The notes beneath the pieces are model-generated. The model had not been told where the DNA came from, did no database searches, and was given only the letters and a program-made list of their open reading frames with translations. Both the position numbers and the translations under genes were made by a program. Below are positions 8,502-17,127 of a stretch of DNA of 64,000 nucleotides, piece by piece. The first letter of the stretch is position 1. Every line of letters starts with the position of its first letter. The stretch is taken from NCBI RefSeq assembly GCF_000422505.1, contig NZ_AULX01000012.1, positions 1 to 64,000 on the forward strand, read 5' to 3'. The stretch is from Paenibacillus pinihumi DSM 23905 = JCM 16419. GTDB taxonomy: Bacteria; Bacillota; Bacilli; Paenibacillales; Paenibacillaceae.

Positions 8502-8592
8502 AAGTAGCGATGCTCGAAGAACAAGCTGTGAGCTGCCGTTCATTCCTGAATGCAGCCTTAAAGCCTGAACTCAGTTGCATCGCTACTTTTTT
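8502..8592 (+). terminator. Terminator after pbuX
   Basis: AAGTAGCGATGC (8502-8513) pairs perfectly with GCATCGCTACTT (8577-8588), followed by a T run. The intervening 63 bases are unusually long for a terminator loop, so secondary pairing inside is likely. Confidence 0.65.
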
Positions 8593-9287
8593 TGATATTG
8601 AGCCCGGTGCACTTTTTGTTGGCAAGTATTCATGATCCAGGTCTTATCGCATCCCTGTGCAGAACAGGGGCTGAAGGCCCGGAATTTCTGCATGAAGATG
8701 GTCACGGAGATATTGTGGCAATTTACAACTCAGATCGTATACCTCTTAACCAGTATGAATATGACATTTGGGGAAGACCGATAGTAACCGTTGAAAGGGT
8801 GGAAAATCTATTCCGTTACTCTGGAGAGTATTGGGATAATAGTACAGAATTACAATATCTCAGGGCGAGATGGTATGACCCGGGTATTGGTAGATTTATT
8901 AGTCAGGATGCCTATGAAGGAGAATTGAACAATCCCTTATCTCTCAACTTGTATACGTATGTTGTAAATAACCCTTTGAAATATATAGACCCTTCAGGAC
9001 ATGCAATGGAAATCGATAAAAATATTAAACCTAGATGTAATCCAGATGACTTGAAGTATTTAAACAGTTATGAAAAAGCATGGTTGCAGTATGCAATGCA
9101 ACAAGCACATGATAATGCAAACAAAATAAGACTACAATATGCAAATTCTGTGACTAGAATAGATTTTATTAATGGAGGACGTAGCAGCGTTTCGGCCAAT
9201 AAACAAGTAACTCCTCATAAAGGTAATTCTGTTGTCCAAACATATACTAAAGGTGAAGTTTCTGTATTCGTTTATAGGTTCTGCTAG
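8592..9287 (+). pseudogene. RHS repeat protein, truncated C-terminal tip
   Basis: The reading frame gives a recognisable end of an RHS/YD-repeat core. It contains EDGHGDIVAIYNSD, YEYDIWGRP, then LQYLRARWYDPGIGRFISQD and the core boundary NPLKYIDPSGH near residue 136. After that comes a variable tail, as in polymorphic toxins. Full RHS proteins exceed 1000 residues, but here only about 110 residues of core remain, beginning just after the pbuX terminator, with a poor TTG start and no clear ribosome site. Recognisable RHS sequence starts near base 8672. The frame closes at 9287 in the variable tail while a second frame continues, so it is probably frameshifted too. The tail is AT-rich compared with pbuX. 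Confidence 0.7.
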
Positions 9288-9723
9288 TGCGGCTGCTAAA
9301 ATACAAGATGGAGATTTTATTTTCACTTTGAATTTGGGAGTGAATGGTAAGATAGGTGCAAGTGCAACCCTTACAGGGGGAGTGGCAATAGGTTCAACTG
9401 GAAAACGCACTGCTTCTATTAGTAATTCAATGCAACTCCCAAGCTTTATGATTATTGAAGGAGGATTAAGCTATAATGTCGATAATGGAAATCTTAAAGG
9501 AATTATAGGCGGTGGTGTAGGCGTTCTAACTGAAATCCCAATGTATAGTGGTGACTTTCTATTAGGTTATGAACCTATTGAAATAAAGATATCCTTACAG
9601 TCTAATCATTCATATCCTATGACTGCTTCTGAATGGGAGAGGCATTTACGAGGAGGAAAAAATGAACGAGAAGTTAGTCATTATTTTAATTACTTTGCCT
9701 GTAGTATTATTCAGTTTGCATAG
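9232..9723 (+). pseudogene. Probable out-of-frame remainder of the RHS C-terminal domain
   Basis: This frame overlaps the end of the RHS fragment in the +1 frame. It encodes Gly/Ser/Ala-rich beta-like sequence such as GVNGKIGASATLTGGVAIGS and GIIGGGVGVLTEIP. No family was recognised. The simplest reading is that the RHS tail originally continued from about 9260 into this frame and a one-base change split it. An independent gene starting at the ATG at 9232 is possible, but no ribosome site is visible. Its last 20 codons overlap the next gene. Confidence 0.45.
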
Positions 9724-9895
9724 TATCTTTTTTCCCGAACAAGCCGTTAGACTGACAGGTATAAATACGCTCAGAAAAAAACCGACTAAAAGTGCTGTAA
9801 AGCGCTATCGCCTTTCAGGTTATATTACATTGGTGGTATGTGTTGCGATTATTGTTTTGGGCTTGCTTGGCAAGGTAAATGTAGGGGCTAGATAA
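9662..9895 (+). CDS. Small two-helix membrane protein, DUF6199-like (possible immunity or accessory protein)
   Basis: A 77-residue protein with two hydrophobic helices (about 4-24 and 52-71). They flank a basic loop containing FFPEQAVRLTG and KKPTKSAVKRYRLSGY. The start has an excellent GAGGAGG site 7 bases before the ATG. The pattern of two helices with a Pro-Ser/Thr-x(4)-Arg-x(2)-Gly motif before the second resembles DUF6199 proteins; this match is from memory. Its position right after an RHS tail makes an immunity role possible, which is inference only. Confidence 0.65.
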   Translation: MNEKLVIILITLPVVLFSLHSIFFPEQAVRLTGINTLRKKPTKSAVKRYRLSGYITLVVCVAIIVLGLLGKVNVGAR

Positions 9896-9907
9896 AATGA
9901 ACTGTCT

Positions 9908-9953
9908 CAACCGTCGACGGCTATTTGGACCAGCCTATTGACGGTTGTTTTTT
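9908..9953 (+). terminator. Terminator after the small membrane protein
   Basis: CAACCGTC (9908-9915) pairs with GACGGTTG (9940-9947), followed by TTTTTT. Confidence 0.75.
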
Positions 9954-10035
9954 ATTGAGGAACTCTAAAATACCGGATTTAAACATGAAAATAAATTTAT
10001 CATTCCCGCTCCAAAAGAATTATGATAGAATAAAC

Positions 10036-10051
10036 AGGAACGTTTGTTCCT
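10036..10051. promoter_or_regulatory. Inverted repeat before the AraC-type gene
   Basis: AGGAACGTTTGTTCCT has perfect 6-bp arms around GTTT and ends 6 bases before the AAAAGGAG ribosome site. It could be an autoregulatory operator or a small mRNA hairpin affecting translation. Confidence 0.4.
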
Positions 10052-10069
10052 ATCATTAAAAGGAGTGAT

Positions 10070-10873
10070 GTGCAAGTCATGAGCGGCCGGTATGCGGAAA
10101 TAGAAGGTGTCATCGCCTATATTCATCAACATATCTTTGATCCTCTTCCACTTGCCAAACTGGCGGCGTATGCAGCTTATAGCCCATACCATTTTACCCG
10201 AATCTTTAAGGAGAGAATGGGTCTCTCCCCTCATTATTATATTTCCGCCCTCAGGCTGCAAAAGGCCAAGGACCTGCTGCTTCATACAAATATGAACATT
10301 CGGGACATTGGGCTTGAAATTGGACAGCAGAGCCTCGGAACCTTTACTACACGATTCACGGAAAGAGTCGGGTTAACTCCAGCCAATTTTCGTAACTATA
10401 GACAGCAGGCAGGCCAGCATTTGAGCTCCCTGCAGCAGCTTACGAATTGGAAGGAACCGGAGTTGGTATTAAGTCCTTCTTTAACGGTGGAAGGAATCAT
10501 CCGTGCAGAGACCCCTTTTCAAGGCGTAATTCTAATCGGTTTGTTCGCCAGACCGATTCCGGAAGGCCTGCCGCTGTACGGTACGCTGCTGTCCTCGCTA
10601 GGAGATTTCCGCTTCACGCATGTAAAGCCGGGGACATACTATCTGATGGCGACTACGATTTCATGGGGGACACAGGCTGCGGATATTATGCTCCCCCAGG
10701 CTACTCTCCGCACCCGCTCAAGAACGCCGATTATTGTGCAGCCTTACACAAAGGTTCCTCCGCTGGATATCATGCTGTATCCGCCGCGGCTTGACGACCC
10801 GCCGATCCTGATTTCACTCCCGTTACTGATGAACCGTTTCTTAAGCCGGGTCCGCCAGCCCGCAGGCTGTTGA
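10070..10873 (+). CDS. AraC-family regulator with N-terminal HTH and C-terminal effector-like domain
   Basis: The 267-residue protein starts with the double AraC helix-turn-helix (about residues 10-105). It reads VIAYIHQHIFDPLPLAKLAAYAAYSPYHFTRIFKERMG, then IRDIGLEIGQQSLGTFTTRFTERVGLTPANFR. The following 150 residues probably sense a ligand. This HTH-first order is like the Rob/GyrI-linked subgroup. The GTG at 10070 has AAAAGGAG 5 bases upstream and is taken as start; an ATG at 10079 is the alternative. No target gene is apparent beside it. Confidence 0.85.
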   Translation: MQVMSGRYAEIEGVIAYIHQHIFDPLPLAKLAAYAAYSPYHFTRIFKERMGLSPHYYISALRLQKAKDLLLHTNMNIRDIGLEIGQQSLGTFTTRFTERVGLTPANFRNYRQQAGQHLSSLQQLTNWKEPELVLSPSLTVEGIIRAETPFQGVILIGLFARPIPEGLPLYGTLLSSLGDFRFTHVKPGTYYLMATTISWGTQAADIMLPQATLRTRSRTPIIVQPYTKVPPLDIMLYPPRLDDPPILISLPLLMNRFLSRVRQPAGC

Positions 10874-10984
10874 ATGGGGTCCATGTCTGATTTATATGAG
10901 CCATACTATAGATAGGATGGTCACACATCATATAATACTTTTTCCAGGAATGCAGGCTCATGAGCTTGCATTTTGTTTTTAGTT

Positions 10985-11041
10985 ACAGTAAAGTGTAACT
11001 AATACAGTGTAGTGTAATTAACACACTAAAGTGTAAAGGTG
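10985..11041 (+). repeat. Three 19-bp iterons in the promoter of the MerR/unknown/ClpP operon
   Basis: Copies begin at 10985, 11004 and 11023, exactly 19 bp apart. They share ACA-[GC]-T-x-x-AGTGTAA. The third contains the 12-bp palindrome ACACTAAAGTGT. A possible promoter is TTGCAT (10966-10971) with TAAAGT (10989-10994) at 17-bp spacing, so the repeats overlap the -10 and the start of transcription. They end 11 bases before the regulator ATG and are probably its binding sites. Confidence 0.65.
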
Positions 11042-11051
11042 TGATAATTCA

Positions 11052-11468
11052 ATGGAAATCTATACAGCCAAGCAACTGGCAGATATTCTTCAACAGGATG
11101 AACCACAGATGAATCTGCGGACGGTTCGTTATTACACTCAAATCGGACTTGTCCCGCCGCTGGAGCTGGCAGGCAACAAAAGGGTGTACACAAAGACGCA
11201 TCTTCATTACTTTAGGGCGATTCTTACGCTGACCAAGAGTGGAGATACGCTGGCGGCTGTTGCTGAGAAGTTGAATGGGCTTACGACAGAAGAGGTGGCT
11301 AAAATCGGAGAGAGCTTGAGGCTCTATCAGTCCGGACAACTGATTCACAATGATACGGTTGTAATCAACGAGGACCTGATTCTGTCTGTCAGTCCCCGCA
11401 TGGATGCTGCGCTCCGGTCCAGAGTCATTGAGACCGTTACGAAAATGATGAAGGGAGAACAGTCATGA
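11052..11468 (+). CDS. MerR-like regulator, first gene of a ClpP operon
   Basis: A 138-residue protein with a MerR-type winged helix-turn-helix at the N-terminus: MEIYTAKQLADIL, then NLRTVRYYTQIGLVPP and VYTKTHLHYFRAILTLTKSGDTLAAVAEKL. The remainder is short and helical (about 78-138) with no cysteine pair for metal sensing. The start has AAAGGTG 10 bases upstream. Its stop overlaps the next gene by four bases (ATGA). With three iterons just before it, it is likely autoregulated and controls the two genes downstream. Confidence 0.82.
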   Translation: MEIYTAKQLADILQQDEPQMNLRTVRYYTQIGLVPPLELAGNKRVYTKTHLHYFRAILTLTKSGDTLAAVAEKLNGLTTEEVAKIGESLRLYQSGQLIHNDTVVINEDLILSVSPRMDAALRSRVIETVTKMMKGEQS

Positions 11469-12025
11469 TCAAAAGCGGCTTGACCAAGACGATGCTGGAA
11501 AATGAGGAAGGACTGACTCATTTGTGGTTGCAGCTTGGGCCGTGGACAACTGCCCGGAAGACAGAGAAACCTTCCCTGCCCTGTAAAATGAAGCTGCAAT
11601 TAGTCGTTCCTCCGGGCTTGTATGTGAAAAGACTGCCAGCCTCAGCCTCTGATGAGGGGAAAACAATGTTCGATATTGTACCGGGTGATACGGAATGTGA
11701 GATGGTTTTTGAGCTGTTCACGACCTCGCCGGTTCCGTGTGGCAGCCGGACGCTGATAATCTCACTGTCCGGTACGGATGAGGGCGGACGGCCTAGCCGC
11801 TGGGAGCAGGAGCTGACCCTTGCGATTGCTGAGGAAGATGAGATCGACGAAGCTTGTGTGAATGCGGATATTGTGGAGAAAGTGAATCGCATTCAGCTTG
11901 TGGCGGATGAAGAAGAGCAGCCATTCTTAAATGCATACCAGCAGGCACTGCACGGTCTGGCGCTCCCTTCAACCATGTCCGAGCTGGAGCGCAAATACCG
12001 GATTGAGGGAGGATACGCCGGATGA
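11465..12025 (+). CDS. Unrecognised protein between MerR and ClpP
   Basis: A 186-residue soluble protein with no signal peptide or membrane helix. The first 125 residues look beta-rich ([42 protein letters not shown]). An acidic stretch follows ([10 protein letters not shown], then DEEEQPFLN) with a helical C-terminus ending [13 protein letters not shown]. It overlaps the genes on both sides by four bases, so its production is linked to both. An adaptor or substrate role for the downstream ClpP is a guess from context only. No family was recognised. Confidence 0.75.
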   Translation: MIKSGLTKTMLENEEGLTHLWLQLGPWTTARKTEKPSLPCKMKLQLVVPPGLYVKRLPASASDEGKTMFDIVPGDTECEMVFELFTTSPVPCGSRTLIISLSGTDEGGRPSRWEQELTLAIAEEDEIDEACVNADIVEKVNRIQLVADEEEQPFLNAYQQALHGLALPSTMSELERKYRIEGGYAG

Positions 12026-12603
12026 ATCTCGTACCCTATGTTGTAGAGCAGTCGAGCCGGGGAGAACGGTCTTACGACATTTATTCCCGTCTTCTGCAGG
12101 ATCGCATCATTATGCTTTCGGGTTCTATTGACGATGAACTTGCGAACAGCATCATTGCGCAGCTGCTGTATCTGGACAGCCAGGACCCGGAGCAGGAGAT
12201 CAAGTTGTATATTAACAGTCCGGGAGGATCGGTTACTTCGGGTCTGGCGATTTATGATGCGATGCAGCATGTGAAGGCACAGGTAAGCACACTGTGTGTC
12301 GGACTGGCGGCATCTATGGGCGCCTTTTTACTCGCCAGTGGTGCGAAGGGCAAGCGCTACGCGCTCCCCAATAGTGAAATTATGATTCATCAGCCGCTTG
12401 GCGGCGCTCAAGGCCAGGCATCTGATATTGAGATTGGCGCCAGACGAATTATCAGGCTGCGCGAACGTCTGAATGCCATGCTGTCTGCGCATACCGGGCA
12501 GCCGCTGGAGCGGATTTCTAAGGATACAGATCGCGACTGCTTCATGTCTGCGGAGGAAGCAGCGGAATACGGCATTATTGATGGTGTGCTGGCTTCTGCC
12601 TGA
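12022..12603 (+). CDS. ATP-dependent Clp protease proteolytic subunit (second-type ClpP)
   Basis: A 193-residue ClpP with the complete catalytic triad: Ser98 in GLAASMGAF, His123 in MIHQPLGG and Asp172 in DTDRDCF. The N-terminal axial loop region ([23 protein letters not shown]) and the handle motif [12 protein letters not shown] are also present. It should form the tetradecameric chamber used with Clp ATPases. It sits in a coupled operon with a MerR regulator and an unknown protein and is not next to tig or clpX, so it is probably a paralogue of the housekeeping ClpP. That paralogy is inferred, since the rest of the genome is not visible. ATG at 12022 follows GGAGGATACGCCGG. Confidence 0.92.
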   Translation: MNLVPYVVEQSSRGERSYDIYSRLLQDRIIMLSGSIDDELANSIIAQLLYLDSQDPEQEIKLYINSPGGSVTSGLAIYDAMQHVKAQVSTLCVGLAASMGAFLLASGAKGKRYALPNSEIMIHQPLGGAQGQASDIEIGARRIIRLRERLNAMLSAHTGQPLERISKDTDRDCFMSAEEAAEYGIIDGVLASA

Positions 12604-12752
12604 GAGCTGTAAATACGGCGAAAATGCCGCTAGGCTCTACCGGGCATAGGACGTCTTCGATTTTAGCAAGTATTGCTACGACTTCTGTATTTGATTTTGG
12701 TGTACGATGGGGTTAAAGGAAAATATGAGCTGTGGAGGTGCAAACGGATACT

Positions 12753-13475
12753 ATGAAGCAATCTGATCCTGCATTGACGGAAATAATGGCCGAACTGGCA
12801 AAGCTGGGGGATGAGCAGACAAAAAAGACCTTTATCCGCCATGGCGCACAGGAGCCGTTGTTTGGCGTTCGGGTCGGGGATTTGAAAAAACTGGTCCGCA
12901 GCGTCAAGAAAAATCAGCAGCTCGTCTATGATTTGTATGATACCGGCAATTCGGATGCGATGTATTTGGCTGGACTGACGATTGACCCCAAGGCAATCTC
13001 CAAAGAGCGGCTGCATGATTGGGCTAGAAGAGCGTATTGGTACATGCTGGCCGAATATACGGTAGCAAGTGCCGCTGCTGAAAGTCCGTACGCCCGCGAG
13101 CTTGCGCTGGAATGGATGCAATCGGATGAGGAGATGGTAGCCGCATCCGGCTGGAGCGCCTACGCGAATTACTTATCCATAACTCCGGATGAACGGCTGG
13201 ATCAAGAGGAGATCACCCTATTGCTGGAGCAGGCGGGCCATACCATTCATGAAGAGCGCAACCGGGTCCGTTATACGATGAACGGGTTCGTGATTTCTGT
13301 GGGCACTTATGTACAGGATCTGAATGAACTCGCCAAGGATACTGCCCGCCGGATTGGCAAAGTGCATGTTGATGTCGGCCAGACAGCCTGCAAGGTTCCG
13401 CTGGCAGCCGATTATATTGAGAAGGTGGAGCAGCGGGGCACTGTAGGCAAGAAACGCAAAACCTGCATTTGCTAA
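12753..13475 (+). CDS. DNA alkylation repair protein, AlkD-like
   Basis: A protein of about 240 residues built of helical repeats, typical of AlkD/AlkC DNA glycosylases (DNA_alkylation_repair family). Visible features are FIRHGAQEPLFGVRVGDLKKLVR, the conserved DLYDTGNSDAMYLAG and LHDWARRAYWYMLAEYTV. Family members excise alkylated purines. The C-terminus ends KKRKTCIC. ATG 12753 is taken as start; in-frame GTG codons at 12732 and 12738 overlap the GGAGG and are alternatives. It is a single-gene unit after the clpP operon. Confidence 0.85.
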   Translation: MKQSDPALTEIMAELAKLGDEQTKKTFIRHGAQEPLFGVRVGDLKKLVRSVKKNQQLVYDLYDTGNSDAMYLAGLTIDPKAISKERLHDWARRAYWYMLAEYTVASAAAESPYARELALEWMQSDEEMVAASGWSAYANYLSITPDERLDQEEITLLLEQAGHTIHEERNRVRYTMNGFVISVGTYVQDLNELAKDTARRIGKVHVDVGQTACKVPLAADYIEKVEQRGTVGKKRKTCIC

Positions 13476-13513
13476 AAAAGAAGGGCTGCCGATAAGTTAT
13501 GCCTAATACAAAA

Positions 13514-13555
13514 AGCCGTCCAACCCCGCAGCAGTAACATGCTTCAGGTGACGGC
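13514..13555. terminator. Bidirectional terminator between alkD-like and MFS genes
   Basis: GCCGTC (13515-13520) pairs with GACGGC (13550-13555), with AAAA on the left and a CTCTTT stretch on the right. It serves convergent genes. Confidence 0.6.
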
Positions 13556-13595
13556 CTCTTTGCGATTCTGGTCTTGCATTCCCTATTAGCTTAGC

Positions 13596-14828
13596 TTATT
13601 TGGCGGCAGCTCCACCCATAATGACGGAATCCTTGGGCAGCAGCAGGGCGAAGAGCCCGAGCAGCGGCAGGAAGGAGCACCATTGAATCATGGAAGTGAC
13701 TCCATGTGTGTCCATGAGCCAGCCCATAAGCACCGATCCGAGCCCGGCAAGCCCGAATGAGAGACCGAAGAATAATCCGGCGACCGTGCCAACATGACCC
13801 GGCAGCAGCTCCTGGGCGTAGACGATAATGACGGAGAAGCCGGACATCAATATCAGACCGATCGCGATACAGAGCAGAACTGAGGTGACTGGTCCCGCGT
13901 AAGGCATAAGCAGTGAGAACGGTGCTGTTCCCAGTATGGAGAACCAGATAATCTTCTGTCTCCCGAAGCGATCGGCCAGCGGCCCCCCGATAAAGGTGCC
14001 GGCCATGCCCGCGAATTGCAGCGCAAACAGGCAAATTTGGGCACTGGAGAGCGGCAGTCCAAATTTCCCCATGTAATAAAAGGCGTAGTAGCCTGTCATG
14101 CTGGCCAAATAGACAAATTTGGAGAAGAGCATCAGAATCAGAATCGCCAGCACATAACCGATGAATGGCTTGCTGAACGACTTTGCTGGCGCAGCCGTAC
14201 TCCTGCTCTTAGGTTTTGCGGCCCGTTCACGCAGCTGTCTGCCGTACCATTTGCCAATGGCGGACTGCAGCACAATCCCGATGAGAGCAAGCAGTGTAAA
14301 CCACAAGAATCCGATTTGTCCGATAGGCATGATAATGAAGACGACCATTAGCGGTGCGAGCGCCTGCCCAAAATTGCCCCCTACCTGGAAGACTGATTGG
14401 GCGAAGCCTTTGCCCTTGCCTGCCGCGAGATGTGCAACGCGCGAGGATTCCGGATGGAGAACCGATGAGCCGACCCCGATCAGGGCGGAGGCGAGCAGCA
14501 GCATGGCGAATGTAGGAGCGAAGGCCAGTCCGATCATTCCAAGCAGGGTGAACAGCATGCCGACGGGCAGCAAGAACGGCATCGGACGCCGGTCTGTGCA
14601 GTAGCCGATCAGAGGCTGTAAAATAGAGGCCGTAATGTTGAGCGTAAAGGCAATCCATCCGACCTCGGTAAAGCTTAGTTGCAGATTTTGTTGAAATAAC
14701 GGAAAGACCGCTGGTACAACCGACTGCATGGCATCATTCAGCAGATGGGCGGCGCTGACACCCAGCAACACCGTCATCGCCGTTGTCTGCGTCGTCTTTA
14801 CTGTAGAAGCGACAGTTGTTTGTGACAT
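13596..14828 (-). CDS. MFS efflux transporter, fosmidomycin-resistance (Fsr) type
   Basis: A 410-residue major facilitator with about 12 hydrophobic helices. It begins near TTAMTVLLGVSAAHLLNDAMQSVVPAVFPLF, which matches the Fsr subgroup, and carries GYCTDRRPMP in the loop 2-3 motif position and GGPLADRFGRQK after helix 7. Fsr relatives export fosmidomycin; the true substrate here is unknown. The ATG at 14828 sits behind an AAAGGAT site and fits family starts; the frame stays open 130 codons further upstream but overlaps the divergent gene. It is divergent from the AraC-type gene at 14958, a likely local regulator. Confidence 0.87.
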   Translation of the reverse strand: MSQTTVASTVKTTQTTAMTVLLGVSAAHLLNDAMQSVVPAVFPLFQQNLQLSFTEVGWIAFTLNITASILQPLIGYCTDRRPMPFLLPVGMLFTLLGMIGLAFAPTFAMLLLASALIGVGSSVLHPESSRVAHLAAGKGKGFAQSVFQVGGNFGQALAPLMVVFIIMPIGQIGFLWFTLLALIGIVLQSAIGKWYGRQLRERAAKPKSRSTAAPAKSFSKPFIGYVLAILILMLFSKFVYLASMTGYYAFYYMGKFGLPLSSAQICLFALQFAGMAGTFIGGPLADRFGRQKIIWFSILGTAPFSLLMPYAGPVTSVLLCIAIGLILMSGFSVIIVYAQELLPGHVGTVAGLFFGLSFGLAGLGSVLMGWLMDTHGVTSMIQWCSFLPLLGLFALLLPKDSVIMGGAAAK

Positions 14829-14957
14829 GGTTGAGCATCCTTTCTTTTGAAGTTTATTTTCGATAGGATTTATCGTAGCGGAATGAGGGCAATGCTGTCG
14901 TTGTGAATGTTGCTTGGATATTGAGCAATTTTTGCTATAATGGACGGAGGGTGAAAG

Positions 14958-15773
14958 ATGATGCACATGCAAATTATATTTCCGCACATAGAGCTGCACA
15001 GTATTGAGAGCAGCTTTGAGAATATGCCTCACTATCATGAGGAGCATTATCAGATTACCGTTCCGCTCCGCGGCAGTTGCCACTTTGTACATGAGAACAG
15101 AAAGTTGGCGCTTGCGGCCGGGGATGGGCTGGTGCTGAATCCTCAGGACCGCCACTCCTTTCATTTGGGTCCGGAGGACAAAGTCATCATTTTCAAAATA
15201 AATGACCACAGTCTCCATCCGTCAAATGCGCTTAACCCTCCTGAGCTTGAACAGCGGTATCGCTTCAATCCGTCAGAGCTGTCCGTTTTTTTGCAGCAAT
15301 GGACGTCCTCCCTGTTTACAGTCGAGCCTTCAGATCGTCTGGAAATGGAGGAAAAGGAAGGGCAGATGCTCGAATACGTACATCGCTTGATTTGGGGAAG
15401 CGGTCAATTGGAGAAAGAGACTGCGGGGAAGGGTGCATGTACAGGAAAAGATGGAGACGGGCACCTGCACCGGGTGCTGGATTATATTCATGCCCATTAC
15501 ATTGACCAGGTGAGTATCGATGAGCTGGCAGCCGTCGCCCTGCAAAGCCGGTTTCATTTTATCCGGTCCTTCAAATCGCTAACGGGAATGACCCCATATC
15601 AATATGTACTCAGACTGCGTATGGAGGAAGCCAGGAAACAACTGCGATACTCGTCAGTGACCATTACAGAAATTAGCTTCGGACTGGGGTTCTCCAGCAC
15701 AAGCCAATTTTATAGAGTGTTTATGAAATCAACCGGGGTAACCCCGGAGCAATATCGTCTTCAAACCCATTAA
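14958..15773 (+). CDS. AraC-family regulator with N-terminal cupin domain
   Basis: A 271-residue protein. Residues about 5-85 form an AraC-ligand cupin (MPHYHEEHYQITVPLRGSC, LAAGDGLVLNPQDRHSFHLG). Residues about 170-270 hold the two helix-turn-helix units (VSIDELAAVALQSRFHFIRSFK and ITEISFGLGFSSTSQFYRVFMKSTGVTPEQYR). It begins 129 bases from the divergent MFS start, so it probably regulates that efflux gene. GGAGGG lies 8 bases before the ATG. The 92-residue protein follows after 17 bases. Confidence 0.9.
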   Translation: MMHMQIIFPHIELHSIESSFENMPHYHEEHYQITVPLRGSCHFVHENRKLALAAGDGLVLNPQDRHSFHLGPEDKVIIFKINDHSLHPSNALNPPELEQRYRFNPSELSVFLQQWTSSLFTVEPSDRLEMEEKEGQMLEYVHRLIWGSGQLEKETAGKGACTGKDGDGHLHRVLDYIHAHYIDQVSIDELAAVALQSRFHFIRSFKSLTGMTPYQYVLRLRMEEARKQLRYSSVTITEISFGLGFSSTSQFYRVFMKSTGVTPEQYRLQTH

Positions 15774-15790
15774 AAAGGAGCAAAACCGAT

Positions 15791-16069
15791 ATGAGTGAGC
15801 AGTACAATGAGCAGGAGCTAATTCAGTTTATCGCGGACAAGACACAAGCACAGGCAGTTGAAATCAAGCTCGTGTTGAAGCACGAACAGGCCTATATCAA
15901 CGCCCAGCAGGAAGATTCCAAGGGTGAGGTCGATGTGGATATTGATGAGCTGGTGGACTATGTGGTCAGCCGCTCTGACGTCAAGCTGGACGAGCTGACC
16001 GTGGAGACGATTTTGGAGACCGAGATGGATTTCCTTATCAAGAAGGGCGTTGCGGGGTATTTGGATTAG
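15791..16069 (+). CDS. Conserved small acidic protein of unknown function
   Basis: A 92-residue soluble, strongly acidic protein (EDSKGEVDVDIDELVDYVV, ETILETEMDF). The ATG follows AAAAGGAG. Likely helical, with no membrane segment. No family is recognised. It is 17 bases after the AraC-type gene and probably shares its transcript, ending at the terminator at 16130. Confidence 0.75.
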   Translation: MSEQYNEQELIQFIADKTQAQAVEIKLVLKHEQAYINAQQEDSKGEVDVDIDELVDYVVSRSDVKLDELTVETILETEMDFLIKKGVAGYLD

Positions 16070-16129
16070 GCTATTCAAGCACAAACAGTGCGGACAGCTG
16101 CAGGAAAAGCAGCTTCATTTCCCTGCAAA

Positions 16130-16179
16130 AAGGGCAGTCCCTGTGCCAGGCTCCAAGCCTGAACGCGGGAACTGCCCTT
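16130..16179. terminator. Bidirectional terminator between small acidic protein and UspA genes
   Basis: AAGGGCAGT (16130-16138) pairs with ACTGCCCTT (16171-16179), with AAAA to the left for the minus-strand gene. Confidence 0.75.
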
Positions 16180-16193
16180 GACTATTTATTTCC

Positions 16194-16643
16194 TTATCGG
16201 ACAATCAGAACGGGACATTTGGAGTATTGCGATATTTTATGACTGACGCTTCCCAGCATTAACTCCTTGATTCCGCTTAAGCCGCGGCTTCCGACCACAA
16301 TCAGGTTGCTGCCGTGCTTATCGGCAAAGTCCAGAATCATCCCTGCGGGATCGCCCGTCATATAGAACGTCTGCACGCCGATAATGCCGGCTTCCTCCGC
16401 AAGTGAAGCTGCCTTCTGGAGAATATGCTCGCCTTCTTGCCGGACATTCTCCTTGATGGAAGTAAAGTAGTCCTCCGGCACATAAGCCATACCGATAAAA
16501 GCGACCGAAGCGGCAGTTGTTTCTTTGCCCACATATATAATGCTTAGCTCAGATTGCTGTTCTTTTGCCAGATGAAAAGCGGTTTCCAGTATTTGATGGC
16601 TGATTTCCGACCCGTCAATTGCAACAACAATGTTATGAAACAT
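16194..16643 (-). CDS. Universal stress protein, UspA family
   Basis: A 149-residue single-domain Usp protein. It begins FHNIVVAIDGSEISHQ and has the ATP-binding pattern in the C-terminal half: ADKHGSNLIVVGSRGLSGIKELMLGSVSHKISQYSKCPVLIVR (G-x2-G-x9-GS). The ATG at 16643 is chosen because an AAGGAG site precedes it and the family starts immediately before NIVVAIDGS; 28 extra upstream codons are unsupported. It is divergent from the ArsR-type gene at 16826. Confidence 0.92.
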   Translation of the reverse strand: MFHNIVVAIDGSEISHQILETAFHLAKEQQSELSIIYVGKETTAASVAFIGMAYVPEDYFTSIKENVRQEGEHILQKAASLAEEAGIIGVQTFYMTGDPAGMILDFADKHGSNLIVVGSRGLSGIKELMLGSVSHKISQYSKCPVLIVR

Positions 16644-16825
16644 ATGCCTCAACTCCTTTTTATTTTTATTACCCGCCTGGACAACATTTGTCACAGGTAC
16701 TTTCTCCCAGCTGGCGATTGTACTCATATTTTGTTCAAGGTAATGGGCTTTACATTTAAAAGTTTACATGTTAGTATTATTTCGATCCTTATGGAAATAT
16801 AGTCTGGACGAAGGAGGAACAGAAG

Positions 16826-17107
16826 ATGAGAGAAAATCAAGCGGATATCGGGCAAGCCGTCAAGGTGTATAAAGCATTGGGAGAGCCGACAAGAATAAAG
16901 ATCGCCCTATTGCTTACCGAAGAGATCAATCTATGCTGCTCGGACATTGGGGAACGGCTGGAGTCCATTGCCGGCTCGACATTGTCTCATCATCTGAAGC
17001 AGCTGACAGATTGCGGCTTGCTGAACCTCCGCAAAGACGGCACTTATATTTACTATAGCGTCAATCGGGATATCGCAGAGAAATATGCGCCGTATTTATT
17101 GGCGTAA
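16826..17107 (+). CDS. ArsR-family transcriptional regulator
   Basis: A 93-residue winged helix-turn-helix: VYKALGEPTRIKIALLL, then CCSDIGERLESIAGSTLSHHLKQLTDCGLLNLRKDGTYIYYSVN. The two cysteines at the start of the recognition region (NLCCSDIG) lie where metal-sensing ArsR proteins have the CVCDL box, but the box is not canonical. GAAGGAGG lies ahead of the ATG. It is followed by an MFS efflux gene 56 bases on, with a 16-bp palindrome between, so it is probably the local repressor. Confidence 0.87.
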   Translation: MRENQADIGQAVKVYKALGEPTRIKIALLLTEEINLCCSDIGERLESIAGSTLSHHLKQLTDCGLLNLRKDGTYIYYSVNRDIAEKYAPYLLA

Positions 17108-17127
17108 TTTTTTCACTCTTTGTTTCG

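Noticed and set aside
14936-14941. TATAAT before the AraC-type gene at 14958.
   Set aside because: Transcription from it would begin within the ribosome site, and no -35 is found at a suitable distance. It is probably not the used promoter.
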